Assembly (NCBI RefSeq): GCF_000026945.1
Contig: NC_012867.1
Span: forward strand, 1,736,001 to 1,800,000
Length of the DNA stretch: 64,000 bases
Source: Candida dubliniensis CD36
Lineage: Eukaryota; Ascomycota; Pichiomycetes; Serinales; Debaryomycetaceae
Reading direction: 5' to 3'
Shown in pieces: positions 9,426 to 19,916 of this stretch (position 1 is its first letter; each line of letters opens with the position of its first letter). The translations under genes were made by a program, and so were the position numbers. The notes under the pieces were generated by a model. That model saw only the letters and a list, made by a program, of their open reading frames with translations, searched no databases and was not told where the DNA came from.

Positions 9426-10492
9426 GCATCTTGGACTTGACTATACAGTGTCGATAATCAGATACATGTTGTCATTATGAAAGTTTGGTGGATTTTTTTA
9501 TTCTTTATATTCTTTTCAAATCAATAGTCAAGGGGAATGATGTGTGTTTTAATTTTTTTTTATATGTCATATATGCATTGAAGAGAGCGGATGAACAAGG
9601 GGACATCATATCCAAGTGCTCTAGGCGTGCCGTGTATTTTAACTAATATGCTGACGTTGTAGGTGTTGCTATCAGGATTTGGTATGATAAATTGATGGAA
9701 AGGTAAAAGAGTTGGAATTTGTTTTATAATGATATGTGTTATTTGCTATTGATGTGTCACGGTGTTTAGTGAAAATTCTTAATACATTTAATTTTAACCA
9801 TACATCAAGAGTATTGTAGTATGATCAGCTCTAAAGACTTTGTTACAAATGCAAACCAGCAAGGAAAAAGAAAGAACCAAAAGAGTACTTGAAACTTGTA
9901 GAAATGCATTCTAGTAGTGTCACTGCATGGTACGACGTAGTAGATAACAATGTCAACATACAGAGAAGTGTTTTATAAACTAGCCTGTACTATCTGAGCA
10001 GAAGAAATAGATAAAACTTCTACAAAAATACACATTTCCCTTATAATCAAACAGCTATGTAAGATTGCACATAAACAACCAATCAACTAACTGATTGATA
10101 AAACGAAGAAAATAAATACACTATGGATAACAAAACAGAAGTCGTGTATTCTGTGCATATAAATCCGACCAATTATGTAATTAATATCTTAACAAACAAT
10201 CTGGAAGACAAAAAAAAAAAATAAATGATCCCACATGATTGGGGTGAATTAGATTCTGATACTTAGACCCATATCATATACCATCAATTTTTGAAACAAC
10301 TATACTTTTTTTTTTCTTTGCAAACTTCTTGTTTTTATTTTCACTTAGTGGTACAGATATCTGAATCAATAGAAATATACCACTGAGAGGTGAATTAGTG
10401 GGACACATTTTAGAAATTGATTTTATCGTTTGTTTATCTTGTAATTATTCGTTGATAGTCCCTTTACGGTCGTTAGTTATTGAATCAAAGTT
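9426..10492. other. Intergenic region RPS20 to PTC5
   Basis: 1,067 bp between two tandem + strand genes. The first 150 bases or so are the RPS20 3' UTR. The rest is AT-rich with a few A and T tracts (10210-10222, 10306-10314). I found no ORF of meaningful length, tRNA or clear snoRNA. The length is generous for a yeast promoter, so an unannotated small RNA cannot be excluded. Confidence 0.4.
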
Positions 10493-12235
10493 ATGTCATT
10501 TGTGCTTGCAGCTAAACCAAGGTTTGTGTACCTTACGAACAAACAGTTGCAAACCATTGGTAAGCGGTTACTTACACAATCAGCCAAATCGTCATTCAAG
10601 TCGTCACAATGTTTGTTAAGTGGACCCAACACAATGATTAAGACGGCATCTCCCAAAAAGAGTCAACAGCAGTATAGAAAGTCGGTTGCTTTGGTGTCTG
10701 GAGTTATAATAGTAGGGTCTTACATTGTATTCAATCAATCTAACTATTTTAACTTGGATACATTACCACTGAATTTACCACCTCCTCAACAATCAAAGAA
10801 ATTGTTACAAGATAACCAAAAGAAATACTTCAGTACTTCAACATCGTCATTGCATCAAAAAGACAGTATAAGTCATCAGCAACACAAGGAAGGGATATTT
10901 TTGTTGAATGAAGAACAAGTAAGTACTAAATTACGTCAATTCGAAGAAAGTTATACTGTAAATAGAGGCAAAGGCGTGACTAGATACGATATTTGTCAAT
11001 TACCTTCTAATTCCCCCATTGAGGATGACAGAGCAGAGGAAATAGTACAGGTGCCGATATTACAAGATAACAATATCAAAACATCAACTGACTGGATGTT
11101 TTTTGGCGTGTTTGATGGGCACGGTGGTTGGACCACTTCGTCTAAGTTAAGAGACCAACTAATTGGTTATGTTATCAATGAATTGGGAACTATTCATAAA
11201 CCTGTACAGGGAGAAGAAAACTTGCGCTATGTTCCCAACAGCGCCACTATTGACCAGGCCATCAAGAACGGGTTTTTGAAATTGGATCATGAGCTAGTCA
11301 ATAAGAATATTGAGAAACTATTAACCGATGGCAATAAGGCCAAGGCAGCTGAATTGTTGATGCCAGCCTTGTCAGGTTCCTGTGCGTTATTGAGTTTTTA
11401 TGACACCAATTCGCAAATGCTCAAAGTGGCCGTAACGGGTGACTCAAGAGCAATTTTGGGCTCATTTAAGGATAATCATTGGACTGTACGTCAATTGAGT
11501 ATTGACCAAACAGGTGCAAACCCATCAGAAGTTGCTCGTATTATCAGCGAACATCCGAATGAGCCAAAAGTAATAAGAAATGGCCGTGTATTGGGTAGTC
11601 TAGAGCCAACAAGAGCATTTGGCGACTGCCGCTACAAGCTACCAGCTGTGATTCAAGAGAGGATATATAAACAGTTTTTTGGAAGACCATTGCCAAATCA
11701 ATTAAAGTCGCCGCCATATGTCACGGCAGAACCAATTATCACCACGACAAAGATTAATCCAAATGAACACGATTTTTTGGTTATGGCGTCTGATGGGTTA
11801 TACGAAATGTTGACAAACGAAGAGATTGTGGGATTAGTGGTCAAATGGATGGAAAAAGCAGACATGATCAAGCCGCGCAAGTCGTGGTTTGGATTTGGCA
11901 GTGCAGACAGCAAATTGCCAGACGTTAAGGATGTAACCAATGATAGAGCGCTGAAAAAGCCTTTGAATAACAAATTGGGAAATAGCTTTCTATTAGAAGA
12001 TAACAACGTATCTACTCATTTGATTCGAAATGCGTTATCCAACGGTGGGTCCAAGGAACAGACGTCTATGTTAATTTCAATTCCAAATCCAGTTTCCAGA
12101 AGATATCGTGACGATTTGACAGTTACAGTTGTGTTCTTTGGTAAAGATGCCAAAGGAGAAGATGAAAATGGCACCTTAGAGGTCAATTGGAATGCCACTG
12201 CTGGTGGATTAAATGCGGCCAAACCAAAACTTTGA
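10493..12235 (+). CDS. PTC5: Mitochondrial PP2C-type protein phosphatase (Ptc5-like)
   Basis: A 580-residue PPM/PP2C phosphatase. The N-terminus is a basic mitochondrial presequence, followed by a single hydrophobic segment (about 66-80, VALVSGVIIVGSYIVF), suggesting inner-membrane or intermembrane-space sorting. Metal-binding motifs are FGVFDGHGGW (about 203-212) and VMASDGLYE. GSCALLSFY and TGDSRAILG are also typical of the family. The S. cerevisiae orthologue dephosphorylates the E1-alpha subunit of pyruvate dehydrogenase. A variable insert (KSWFGFGSADSK) and a long C-terminal extension are present. The last residues are AKPKL, a weak match to a peroxisomal PTS1. PTC5 is preferred to other PP2Cs because of the presequence-plus-TM layout and length. 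Confidence 0.87.
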   Translation: MSFVLAAKPRFVYLTNKQLQTIGKRLLTQSAKSSFKSSQCLLSGPNTMIKTASPKKSQQQYRKSVALVSGVIIVGSYIVFNQSNYFNLDTLPLNLPPPQQSKKLLQDNQKKYFSTSTSSLHQKDSISHQQHKEGIFLLNEEQVSTKLRQFEESYTVNRGKGVTRYDICQLPSNSPIEDDRAEEIVQVPILQDNNIKTSTDWMFFGVFDGHGGWTTSSKLRDQLIGYVINELGTIHKPVQGEENLRYVPNSATIDQAIKNGFLKLDHELVNKNIEKLLTDGNKAKAAELLMPALSGSCALLSFYDTNSQMLKVAVTGDSRAILGSFKDNHWTVRQLSIDQTGANPSEVARIISEHPNEPKVIRNGRVLGSLEPTRAFGDCRYKLPAVIQERIYKQFFGRPLPNQLKSPPYVTAEPIITTTKINPNEHDFLVMASDGLYEMLTNEEIVGLVVKWMEKADMIKPRKSWFGFGSADSKLPDVKDVTNDRALKKPLNNKLGNSFLLEDNNVSTHLIRNALSNGGSKEQTSMLISIPNPVSRRYRDDLTVTVVFFGKDAKGEDENGTLEVNWNATAGGLNAAKPKL

Positions 12236-12645
12236 TGGCGAAATTGATTCAGACAAAGTTCATTATGCTACTAGTTTTTTTTTTATATTTATGGTATGTG
12301 AGTTTTGATGGGTGGTTTGGATTTGCTGTATTATGATTTTAGATTGGTTTGTTGTCCTTGCTTTTTTTTTTTTTTTAATTTTTAGTTTTACTATTATTAT
12401 CGTTAGTTATTTATTTATTTAGAATGAATATCCATATAAAGTGATTATATTTTGAAATTTTCCCAATATTGAATTGATATTCAAGTATCCTCTTATGTGA
12501 AATAACCTAAACGCTTTTTGAGGTTTTTTCTTTTTCTTGTTTGGTCAATCAAAAACTTTTGCAGTCATGATATATGGGATAGTAATTTTTTATTTTATTT
12601 TAAAGCTATATAACTATGGCTGGCTACGTTTACCGTCAGCATGTA
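12236..12645. other. Convergent 3' intergenic region PTC5/PPM1
   Basis: 410 bp between two converging stops, T-rich on the + strand (14-base T tract near 12363-12376). It probably holds the two 3' UTRs and poly(A) sites. No ORF or RNA gene is visible. Confidence 0.5.
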
Positions 12646-13749
12646 TCACAGCAAGACCCAACTCCACGTGTCAATGCCTTTGAAATTCAATGATTTCTCC
12701 TCTGTGTACTCTCCATAGATCAAACAGTAGTGCTCAAGTAAAAGACGTATTTCTTCTATTTCATCTATCAACTCCAACTTGTTTATTCGGTCCATATCAT
12801 TATGCTCTATCCACTCACGTCCCTCTTGACTCCTTTTGTATCCACCAATGCAACTCATATCAGTTAGCCTCAAATTCTTTAAATGACAGGACTCTTCAAG
12901 AAACTTCTTCCGTGCTGTAAGATCTGGGTACTTGCTGAAAGTTTGCAAATTGAGTCCCCTGCTTTGCAAATTGTATGTCATGGTCTCTCCAAACTGATCG
13001 TTTAGTGACATTGGTTCATATATCAAAAATCCCACAAATCCTTTGCCTGCAATTCCTGTCCAGTAGTTTATTGTGTTTTGGTATTCTTCTGGTGACAAGT
13101 AACACAACACACATTCACTAATAATCAATGTGGGAACTTCTGACTCAAAGCCTCTAATCTGAGAATCTGGTTGCTTTAGTGTTCTCAAATCAATACCATG
13201 AAGATGGTATTTCTCAGTGTGTAATTCCGAAGGATAGCTTTCAAACTGCACTTTGTTGTTGATGAGAGGCAGCATTTCTTTAGTCCTCACTAACTCTCGG
13301 ATGGTGGGATTTTGTAGGATTGCCAATTTTTTCACCTTTGCAGATTCAGGAAAGTCTATTTCGTGGTAGGTCACATTTGGGTGTGACTTGAGGATCTGGA
13401 AAGCTCTTGTGTCTGAACCACTCCCCAATGACACAATTTGACATCTGTCCTTGAATTCCTTTATGAACTTGACTACTACCTGGTCTATTGCTCTTGTTCT
13501 CAAATACGAGCCTCGATTGATTATAGGCAACTTCTTCTCCTGAAATAGTCCTTTCAATGCACGCGAGGATGATAATGCTGTGTAGCCAACGCAGTACTGT
13601 AAGTAACGCTGATAACTCTCGACCAAATCTTTGACAAATTCATCTGGGGGGTTTAAATATAAGTTTCTGTTAATACTATACTTGCAGCTCAATGCATCCA
13701 AATCAGTAGCACGAACTAACTTGTCCTGGCGATCTTTTGGTGATAACAT
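12646..13749 (-). CDS. PPM1: PP2A leucine carboxyl methyltransferase Ppm1
   Basis: A 367-residue SAM-dependent methyltransferase of the LCMT family. It has the SAM-binding segment IVSLGSGSDTRAF (105-117), YHEIDFPESAKVKKL with the acidic ribose-binding Asp, and LIISECVLCYLSPEEY. A C-terminal WxW-like segment (DTWSWVLL) ends the protein. Ppm1 methylates the C-terminal Leu of the PP2A catalytic subunit and so governs assembly with regulatory B subunits. The length is close to the usual 330-ish residues. It lies in tandem behind TRM9, 145 bp downstream, and both are on the - strand. Confidence 0.93.
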   Translation of the reverse strand: MLSPKDRQDKLVRATDLDALSCKYSINRNLYLNPPDEFVKDLVESYQRYLQYCVGYTALSSSRALKGLFQEKKLPIINRGSYLRTRAIDQVVVKFIKEFKDRCQIVSLGSGSDTRAFQILKSHPNVTYHEIDFPESAKVKKLAILQNPTIRELVRTKEMLPLINNKVQFESYPSELHTEKYHLHGIDLRTLKQPDSQIRGFESEVPTLIISECVLCYLSPEEYQNTINYWTGIAGKGFVGFLIYEPMSLNDQFGETMTYNLQSRGLNLQTFSKYPDLTARKKFLEESCHLKNLRLTDMSCIGGYKRSQEGREWIEHNDMDRINKLELIDEIEEIRLLLEHYCLIYGEYTEEKSLNFKGIDTWSWVLL

Positions 13750-13894
13750 TGTAGATAGTTATTTCTTGCCAATTGGCCTTTTTTTTTTAAAAATTTGCAT
13801 TTTCATTTGTGTATTCTTTTTTTCGATACTTCTACAAAAACCCTGTTGGGGTTTTTTTTTTTTTTTTTTCTATCTAAAATATATACGGTTACCA

Positions 13895-14683
13895 CTATGT
13901 TTTCTTTATAATAACCCACCAGTTATCTTTCTCGTATCCCTCTTCCACAATTGTACAACATTTAGTTTGTAGACAATTGTCAACCAATTCTCCCTTCCTG
14001 TATAAATGGTAGTAACGATACTTGGTAACATCCGGTTCTTCTTCACCTGGTTGCTCTGTGCTTTCTGGTGGTTCCAGCATAGACTCTGCCTTTTGTTTTC
14101 TTTTATTGGCTCCCTTTTTCTTCAGTGGCTGTTGCTTTTTTAATACCCAGGGTATCAAAACATCTTGATCATCGCCTTCCTTGTATCCACGGCGAGAAGT
14201 CTCCTGCTCAAGGGCCCAACAATAAATCAATGCTTCTCCGCCTGCTTTCAATTTAGATAATATGTGCTTAACAGCATCTACTCGTCTTTCTTCGGTAGCA
14301 AAATGGTGGATCACTGCTATGGATATAGCAAAATCAAATGTTCCGTCGGGATGAGGTAACGCCAACCCGTCTGCAACCCCCAAATTGTACTTGTTATTGG
14401 AAATCTGCTGGGCACAATTAATCAACCCTTCAGACCTATCTGTTCCAATAATAAGAATATCTTTATTGACATTTAAGTACTTCCCATTACCACAACCAAC
14501 ATCCAAGCCGATGGAGTATTTTGGCCTCAGCGTAAGAAACTTCTCTACTATTGGCCAAGGTTTGTATCTTGTTTGGGAAAAATGACTAGCTATTTCGTTA
14601 TATACATCATGCACATATGTGACTTCTTGGTTTTGAGGGTCTAAGTTGCTTTCAACAGATACAGATGGAACTGGTGTTGCCAT
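13895..14683 (-). CDS. TRM9: tRNA wobble-uridine carboxymethyl methyltransferase Trm9
   Basis: A 262-residue class I methyltransferase. The ATG at 14681-14683 (MATPVPSVSVESN) is the start; the open frame upstream has no ATG and encodes a spurious Phe-rich stretch. SAM motif I is GLDVGCGNGKYL (59-70), motif II is IIGTDRSEGL, and FAISIAVIHHFAT and the tail motif DQDVLIPWVLKK are characteristic of Trm9/ABH8-MT. With Trm112 it completes mcm5U/mcm5s2U at wobble uridine in certain tRNAs; tRNA-Lys(UUU), three copies of which lie in this window, is a known substrate class. It is divergent from the GPI17-like ORF over 172 bp. Confidence 0.94.
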   Translation of the reverse strand: MATPVPSVSVESNLDPQNQEVTYVHDVYNEIASHFSQTRYKPWPIVEKFLTLRPKYSIGLDVGCGNGKYLNVNKDILIIGTDRSEGLINCAQQISNNKYNLGVADGLALPHPDGTFDFAISIAVIHHFATEERRVDAVKHILSKLKAGGEALIYCWALEQETSRRGYKEGDDQDVLIPWVLKKQQPLKKKGANKRKQKAESMLEPPESTEQPGEEEPDVTKYRYYHLYRKGELVDNCLQTKCCTIVEEGYEKDNWWVIIKKT

Positions 14684-14855
14684 TATTTGATGGTGTGAAA
14701 TAATCGGTGGCAGATGTGACAGGACATCAGAGAAGAAGAGATAAAAAATTGGAAGCAGCGCTATGGCTTTCCAGAGAAAAAAAAAAAAAAAAACATCCAC
14801 GCAAATGAAATGAATTGATTGTGGTATTCACAGAGGGTTTACATGTAATGTTACA

Positions 14856-15314
14856 ATGGTCTATTCAAAGTCGTTAGTAATTGCTGCACTCATTTCGATT
14901 ATTTCACCATGGGTTTGGATAGGGTTTCAGAATGCCCGCCACTTTGAAATCAAACCAGTTAAATCAATCCCGGTATCAATCAGCTTTGAAAAAGACTCAG
15001 AATACTTTAATTTTCCAGATTTGGTCACCGCAACACAAATACAAATTGATAATGAACTACGATATATTACAAACAGTTCAGTGAGTGTGCAACTTGTTGA
15101 TAATTTGAATGGCTTTAAGAACCACACAAAGTACTCTATCGAGTTGGTTTTAGCACGAGACAACTCTCTTGGCATATCTTCTGACGGATTAAAAGGGTAT
15201 GTGCTATATTCATACGAGGCAATACACTCCAACGACCTTCCTTATTTGATTGTCCAAACTATATTGTACCATTTGTTAAAGTTTGAAATCCAGCTAGACG
15301 AAACAGCTGTATAA
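14856..15314 (+). CDS. N-terminal GPI17/PIG-S-like fragment (truncated?)
   Basis: A 152-residue ORF from ATG 14856 to a TAA. Residues about 6-24 form a hydrophobic anchor (VIAALISIISPWVWIGF). Next come IPVSI, FNFPDLVTATQIQID and SNDLPYLIVQTILYHLLKFE. From memory of S. cerevisiae Gpi17 (GPI transamidase, over 500 residues) the same order of motifs (IPV, FPD..A.Q.Q, SNDLPF..QT) occupies its first 170 residues. The remaining two thirds are absent. Only 130 bp separate this stop from the next gene's 3' end, and the other forward frames after the stop show no homology. It may be a truncated relic, a shortened functional gene, or the result of a rearrangement or assembly deletion. I cannot tell which. 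Confidence 0.6.
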   Translation: MVYSKSLVIAALISIISPWVWIGFQNARHFEIKPVKSIPVSISFEKDSEYFNFPDLVTATQIQIDNELRYITNSSVSVQLVDNLNGFKNHTKYSIELVLARDNSLGISSDGLKGYVLYSYEAIHSNDLPYLIVQTILYHLLKFEIQLDETAV

Positions 15315-15443
15315 ACACCTCAAGTTGTTCGTTGCTGGTCAAGTGATAAGTGGCGGGGCGGGGAGAAGCTTGTTCAGCTGCGTTTTACAATATTGGTTAT
15401 CTATCTTTCTATGAATATGTTTCTAGTTCACCTTCCTCCCTTA

Positions 15444-18400
15444 TTAAATATACCCACCTTGTTTACATAGACTATAGAATACACCTTCCTTCTTGTTTAG
15501 TAAATTCTGCGGAGTGTCAAACTCAATCAACTCTCCCTTGTCTAAACTGACAATTTTATCGCTGTCCATAACCGTTTCTAACCTATGGGCTATAGTAATT
15601 ATAGTTTTGTTTTTGAATTGGCTTCTGATTGTCTGCTGTATAATCTGGTCTGTTTGAACATCTACGGCGGCTGTCGCTTCATCCAAAACCAAAATTTTAG
15701 AGTCATTCATTTTCAACAACACTCTTGTCAATGACATCAACTGGCGTTGGCCTGATGAAAAATTAGAACCACCTTCAGTTACTCGATTGAGTAGCTTGTT
15801 ATTTTCGGCCCCTTCTTCCTTGGGTAGTTTTTCGATATGCTCTTTTAAATGAGCTAATTCCAATGCATGCCATATCTCTTTATCTGTATAATAGTTGAAC
15901 GGATCTAAATTTTGCCGAATTGTTCCCTCTAGTAATTGTGAATCCTGTGGAATGATGCTCAATCGATGACGCAAATCCTGTAAGAACATTTGGCTAGTAA
16001 TTATCCCATCAATTTCAATATTCCCTTCAACAGCTTCAATGATTCGGAAAACTGCCAACGCCAAAGAACTTTTACCAGCACCAGTTCTTCCTACAATCCC
16101 AATCTTTTCTGCTGAGCTTATAGAAAATGTAATTCTCTTCAAAATCAAATCGAGGTTTTCTCTATACCGGGTCGAGTATTGATTAAACTTAATGACACCT
16201 TTTTGTGGCCAGTGCTGAGGAGGTTTGATCAATTTCAAGTTAGGTTCCTCCTCTACAGGTAGCTCTGTGTATTCAAGGCATCTTTCCACAGCAACTATAC
16301 TCGTTTCAACCTCAGCTGATGTTCGAACAAGCATTTTCAAGGTAGATGTCACCTGCATAGCATACGTCATGACGAACCCTGCCATGGCAGGAGACAATGG
16401 ATGAGCCGTGTGTACACTCAAGATCGACAATATCGCAGCAGAAAACACGCCGACTCCACCAATTGTATGCAATCTGAAAACAAGCCATCTGTTGATTGAT
16501 GTCAACATGTACACTGATTTCAAATTGAAATCAACATTTGCATTCATTATAAAATCAAATCTAGCTTTTTGGTCGTAGGCCCGAATGGTGTCGATACCGT
16601 TTAAACTCTCACCCAAATGACCATAAATCGGACTTCTGGAAATAGATACCAATCGTTTCAACTCTCTCGATATAGACACGTAATAGATTTCATAGTAAAT
16701 GTATAAGGTTGCTAGTATGCATATAATCAATGAATACACAGGTATGGCTAAAGTGACCACGCCCACTGTGAAAACTGTTCTGACAAGCTGGTTGATGAAT
16801 CGTTGGAAAATCAGTGGGATGCCATCATCAATCTTGTTAATATCGTTGGTAAACCGATTCATGATTCTCCCCACAGGAGTTCGTTCAAAAAACTGCATTG
16901 GCGCATTCAATACCCTTTGGGCCATACTATCATGGATCTTCTTAGATGCGTTGATTCCCAACCAAAGAAGCATGACCGAACTTCGAGCAATCGTCATAAT
17001 TGCAGCACCCAACCCCAAGCCCGCATAAACCAATAAAAACTTCCACACGTTCAGCATATTCGGGCCCTCGGAGTTCTGCTCCGTCCAATATTTAAGCCAG
17101 TAGTTGGCTCCAACTGATAAAGCAGTAGCCACTATCAACAAAATAAACCAAAGGGCGCCCCCATAAACAGAACAAGCTTTGATATATGCCAAGTACACTT
17201 CCCACTTGACCTTCCCCTTTTGACTTACTTCCTCTGTCAGGCCACTGCGCAAATTGGGTAGCAACTTTTTCAATGGATCCCAGTGGAAACTTTCCATACT
17301 TGCTTTCCTGTAACTAGGCACCTGAGAAGGTGGCACACTATCCAGGTCTATTGGTATGGGAGAAGTATCCTTACTGAAATTCTTGATCAATTCAAATAAT
17401 TTTGGATGGCCCTCAGCAGTTGTTTCGGCATATGTTGTAGTTTCTATTATACATCCATCCTCAATTAAAGTGATATTGTCGGCAAACTTTAAAACAGAAA
17501 TGGAGTTGGTACACAATATTATTGTCTTGGAGCCAAGCAAACCTCTCTTGCTCAAAACTTTCTCAATAATATTTCTCCCAACATGGGAATCGACAGCTGA
17601 CAAAATATCATCTAGGAGATATACATCTGCTCTAGCATAGACCGCTCTTGCCAAGGCTAATCGAGCTTTCTGTCCTCCAGATAGTGACACCCCCTTTTCC
17701 CCAACTTGTGTCTCGTCGCCATCTGGCAAAATTGCCAAATCAGGAAGCAATTGACAGGCTTCTATAGTTTTTTCATAAAACTCTTTATCAAATTTATACC
17801 CAAAAACAATATTCTCCTTAACAGACGCATTCATAATCCACGGTTGCTGAGCACAGTATGCAATTGTGCCCCTAATTTCAATCAATGGTGGCAATTCTGT
17901 ATTTTTCCCCTGTGTCATTATCAATTGTCCTAATAATGCATACAACAATGATGTTTTCCCACTACCAACTTTACCCACAATACAGCTCAATTGACCAGTG
18001 GCCACTGAAAAGTCAATGTCTTTCAAACTGTGGATTCTGTCTTTGTTAGTTTCATCCAGTTCCCTGGTTTGATCCGGAGTATCAGTAAACGACTTCCGAG
18101 TCCAATGGAAAGTAGCATTTTGTATTTTGACTGACTCGCCAGATGTTGGCGGCAATCTTCTGATCATAGATTCATCAATTTCTTCGCTTAACAAGAAGTT
18201 TTTCACTCTACCAATGGCAACATTGGCCTCGATCATCGATGTTATGACTGCGGGGAATTCCATTAGCGGACCTGATAATAAATTTAACAATGCCAATGCT
18301 GGGAAAACAATGTCCGATGTCAATGCTTGTTTCAGGGTTAAAGCGAAAGTGGCAAACGAAGTAAAAGAAACCAAAAATGGAATAATATTCCAGATAAATA

Positions 18401-19916
18401 AAACACCTTGGCCAACACCTCTGATTCGTTTCAAGTTTGCCAACTCTTTTTTGTTTCTGGCTTCAGCAAGTTTCCTAAGCATTGGCGTTTCCCATGCAAA
18501 CAACTTGACGCTTTTAATTGACGTCAATATTTCGTTTATGACTCTAGATCTGTTATCTTTAAGTTTCATTTGTGTCTTACTCAAATTCTTGTAGTATTTT
18601 ACAACTACTGCATTAACTGGAATTAAAAGAATCATTACAGCAACCCCAGCAAATGTAGCACCATGTAAGAGAGGATATAATGACGCCACACACAATATGA
18701 CATCCAAAGGTGCAAGAACAAGGGTACTAAGGCTCATCAACACTTTTTGAATTCTGTTGATATCTACCGACAACAAGTTAATGATATCGGCTGAATTTGT
18801 CTTGGATCTTGATTCACTGGACAATAGTAGTGCTTTCTGGTATACCAAGGATGTTAGAGATGAACGACAATTCAATCCGACCTCAAGATTTGTAAGCATG
18901 TATCTGTTGCTAAGCGACGTCTGTATCATTGTATTTACAAACATACCCAATGGAATCAAGATACCTCGCAATATTGGTGGTTTTTGTATGTTAAAATAAA
19001 GAATCAACAACCTCAACAATTGAGGCTGTATAAAGTTAGGTATTCTCCCGCCAAACTCATAAAAAAGAGACACAAGAAGTCTCCAGTGAAAGGCCTTCAA
19101 TAGACATACAGATAAATTGCCGCCATTCCAGTGTTTTCTTAATGTAGCCGCAGCATGCACAGTAGAAATATCTGCTGGTGTGTTGGGTAACTCTGCACTT
19201 GTCACGGTCTGGGTCTTGTAAGAATTAACAATCAACTCATTCATCCACGTGAACGTGATTTTCTGGATGATGTTAGGTTCGGAAAGCTGTTGCAGTCGAT
19301 TGCTTCTTTTGTACTCTAAAATTAACTCATGACTTGGCTTGTAGTAGGAGTATTCCAAAACAAAAACAAAAACTGAATTGATCACTAGTATAGACTCAGA
19401 AATTGCGATAGATGAATCAACCAGCTGAATGATAACCCAGTCGGTGAAATTGTCTTGAAAATACAATGCCATACTGAAAATTGTAAGGAATGGCCAAAAT
19501 ACTAACAACAAGTCAGAAGGAACTGGTGAATATATCGTTTCTATGAAATGCAATGGGAAAATAATAAACACAAGTAGAACATTAAGCAATCCAAATGCAA
19601 GGAGCTTGGGGTCAGCAAATCGTTCATGAATAGTGATAAAAGAACTGAGATACGCTGTCAATATTATTTGTAAGGCGACAGAATTCAAACGAATGTAATG
19701 AGCGATGCCTGTATTCTTCAAAGAAAAATTGCCATATCGGTGCATACGTGTTGTTGTTCTATATAACACTAGCACTCCGTAAATGATATTTACTGTGGCA
19801 AAAGTTGCCAATACATGCATTAGAAAACACGGATTGAACGCGTTGTCATTGTAGGGAGCCATTGGTTGTAAAAGTGCGTCTATTCCACATGATAGTGTGG
19901 GATACCTGGAATCCAT
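15444..19916 (-). CDS. ABCC/MRP-type multidrug/conjugate ABC transporter
   Basis: A 1,490-residue full-length ABC transporter of the MRP subfamily. An N-terminal TMD0-like hydrophobic block (about 25-200) precedes TMD1, NBD1, TMD2 and NBD2. NBD1 has Walker A GKVGSGKT (about residue 650) and signature LSGGQKARLALARAVY. NBD2 has Walker A GRTGAGKS (about 1278) and signature FSSGQRQLMSLTR with Walker B ILVLDEATAAVD. S. cerevisiae relatives are Ycf1, Bpt1, Ybt1 and Yor1, which export glutathione or bile-acid conjugates to the vacuole or out of the cell. I cannot assign the exact orthologue. The ATG at 19914-19916 leaves the full TMD0 intact. Substrates and membrane are inference. Confidence 0.93.
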   Translation of the reverse strand: MDSRYPTLSCGIDALLQPMAPYNDNAFNPCFLMHVLATFATVNIIYGVLVLYRTTTRMHRYGNFSLKNTGIAHYIRLNSVALQIILTAYLSSFITIHERFADPKLLAFGLLNVLLVFIIFPLHFIETIYSPVPSDLLLVFWPFLTIFSMALYFQDNFTDWVIIQLVDSSIAISESILVINSVFVFVLEYSYYKPSHELILEYKRSNRLQQLSEPNIIQKITFTWMNELIVNSYKTQTVTSAELPNTPADISTVHAAATLRKHWNGGNLSVCLLKAFHWRLLVSLFYEFGGRIPNFIQPQLLRLLILYFNIQKPPILRGILIPLGMFVNTMIQTSLSNRYMLTNLEVGLNCRSSLTSLVYQKALLLSSESRSKTNSADIINLLSVDINRIQKVLMSLSTLVLAPLDVILCVASLYPLLHGATFAGVAVMILLIPVNAVVVKYYKNLSKTQMKLKDNRSRVINEILTSIKSVKLFAWETPMLRKLAEARNKKELANLKRIRGVGQGVLFIWNIIPFLVSFTSFATFALTLKQALTSDIVFPALALLNLLSGPLMEFPAVITSMIEANVAIGRVKNFLLSEEIDESMIRRLPPTSGESVKIQNATFHWTRKSFTDTPDQTRELDETNKDRIHSLKDIDFSVATGQLSCIVGKVGSGKTSLLYALLGQLIMTQGKNTELPPLIEIRGTIAYCAQQPWIMNASVKENIVFGYKFDKEFYEKTIEACQLLPDLAILPDGDETQVGEKGVSLSGGQKARLALARAVYARADVYLLDDILSAVDSHVGRNIIEKVLSKRGLLGSKTIILCTNSISVLKFADNITLIEDGCIIETTTYAETTAEGHPKLFELIKNFSKDTSPIPIDLDSVPPSQVPSYRKASMESFHWDPLKKLLPNLRSGLTEEVSQKGKVKWEVYLAYIKACSVYGGALWFILLIVATALSVGANYWLKYWTEQNSEGPNMLNVWKFLLVYAGLGLGAAIMTIARSSVMLLWLGINASKKIHDSMAQRVLNAPMQFFERTPVGRIMNRFTNDINKIDDGIPLIFQRFINQLVRTVFTVGVVTLAIPVYSLIICILATLYIYYEIYYVSISRELKRLVSISRSPIYGHLGESLNGIDTIRAYDQKARFDFIMNANVDFNLKSVYMLTSINRWLVFRLHTIGGVGVFSAAILSILSVHTAHPLSPAMAGFVMTYAMQVTSTLKMLVRTSAEVETSIVAVERCLEYTELPVEEEPNLKLIKPPQHWPQKGVIKFNQYSTRYRENLDLILKRITFSISSAEKIGIVGRTGAGKSSLALAVFRIIEAVEGNIEIDGIITSQMFLQDLRHRLSIIPQDSQLLEGTIRQNLDPFNYYTDKEIWHALELAHLKEHIEKLPKEEGAENNKLLNRVTEGGSNFSSGQRQLMSLTRVLLKMNDSKILVLDEATAAVDVQTDQIIQQTIRSQFKNKTIITIAHRLETVMDSDKIVSLDKGELIEFDTPQNLLNKKEGVFYSLCKQGGYI

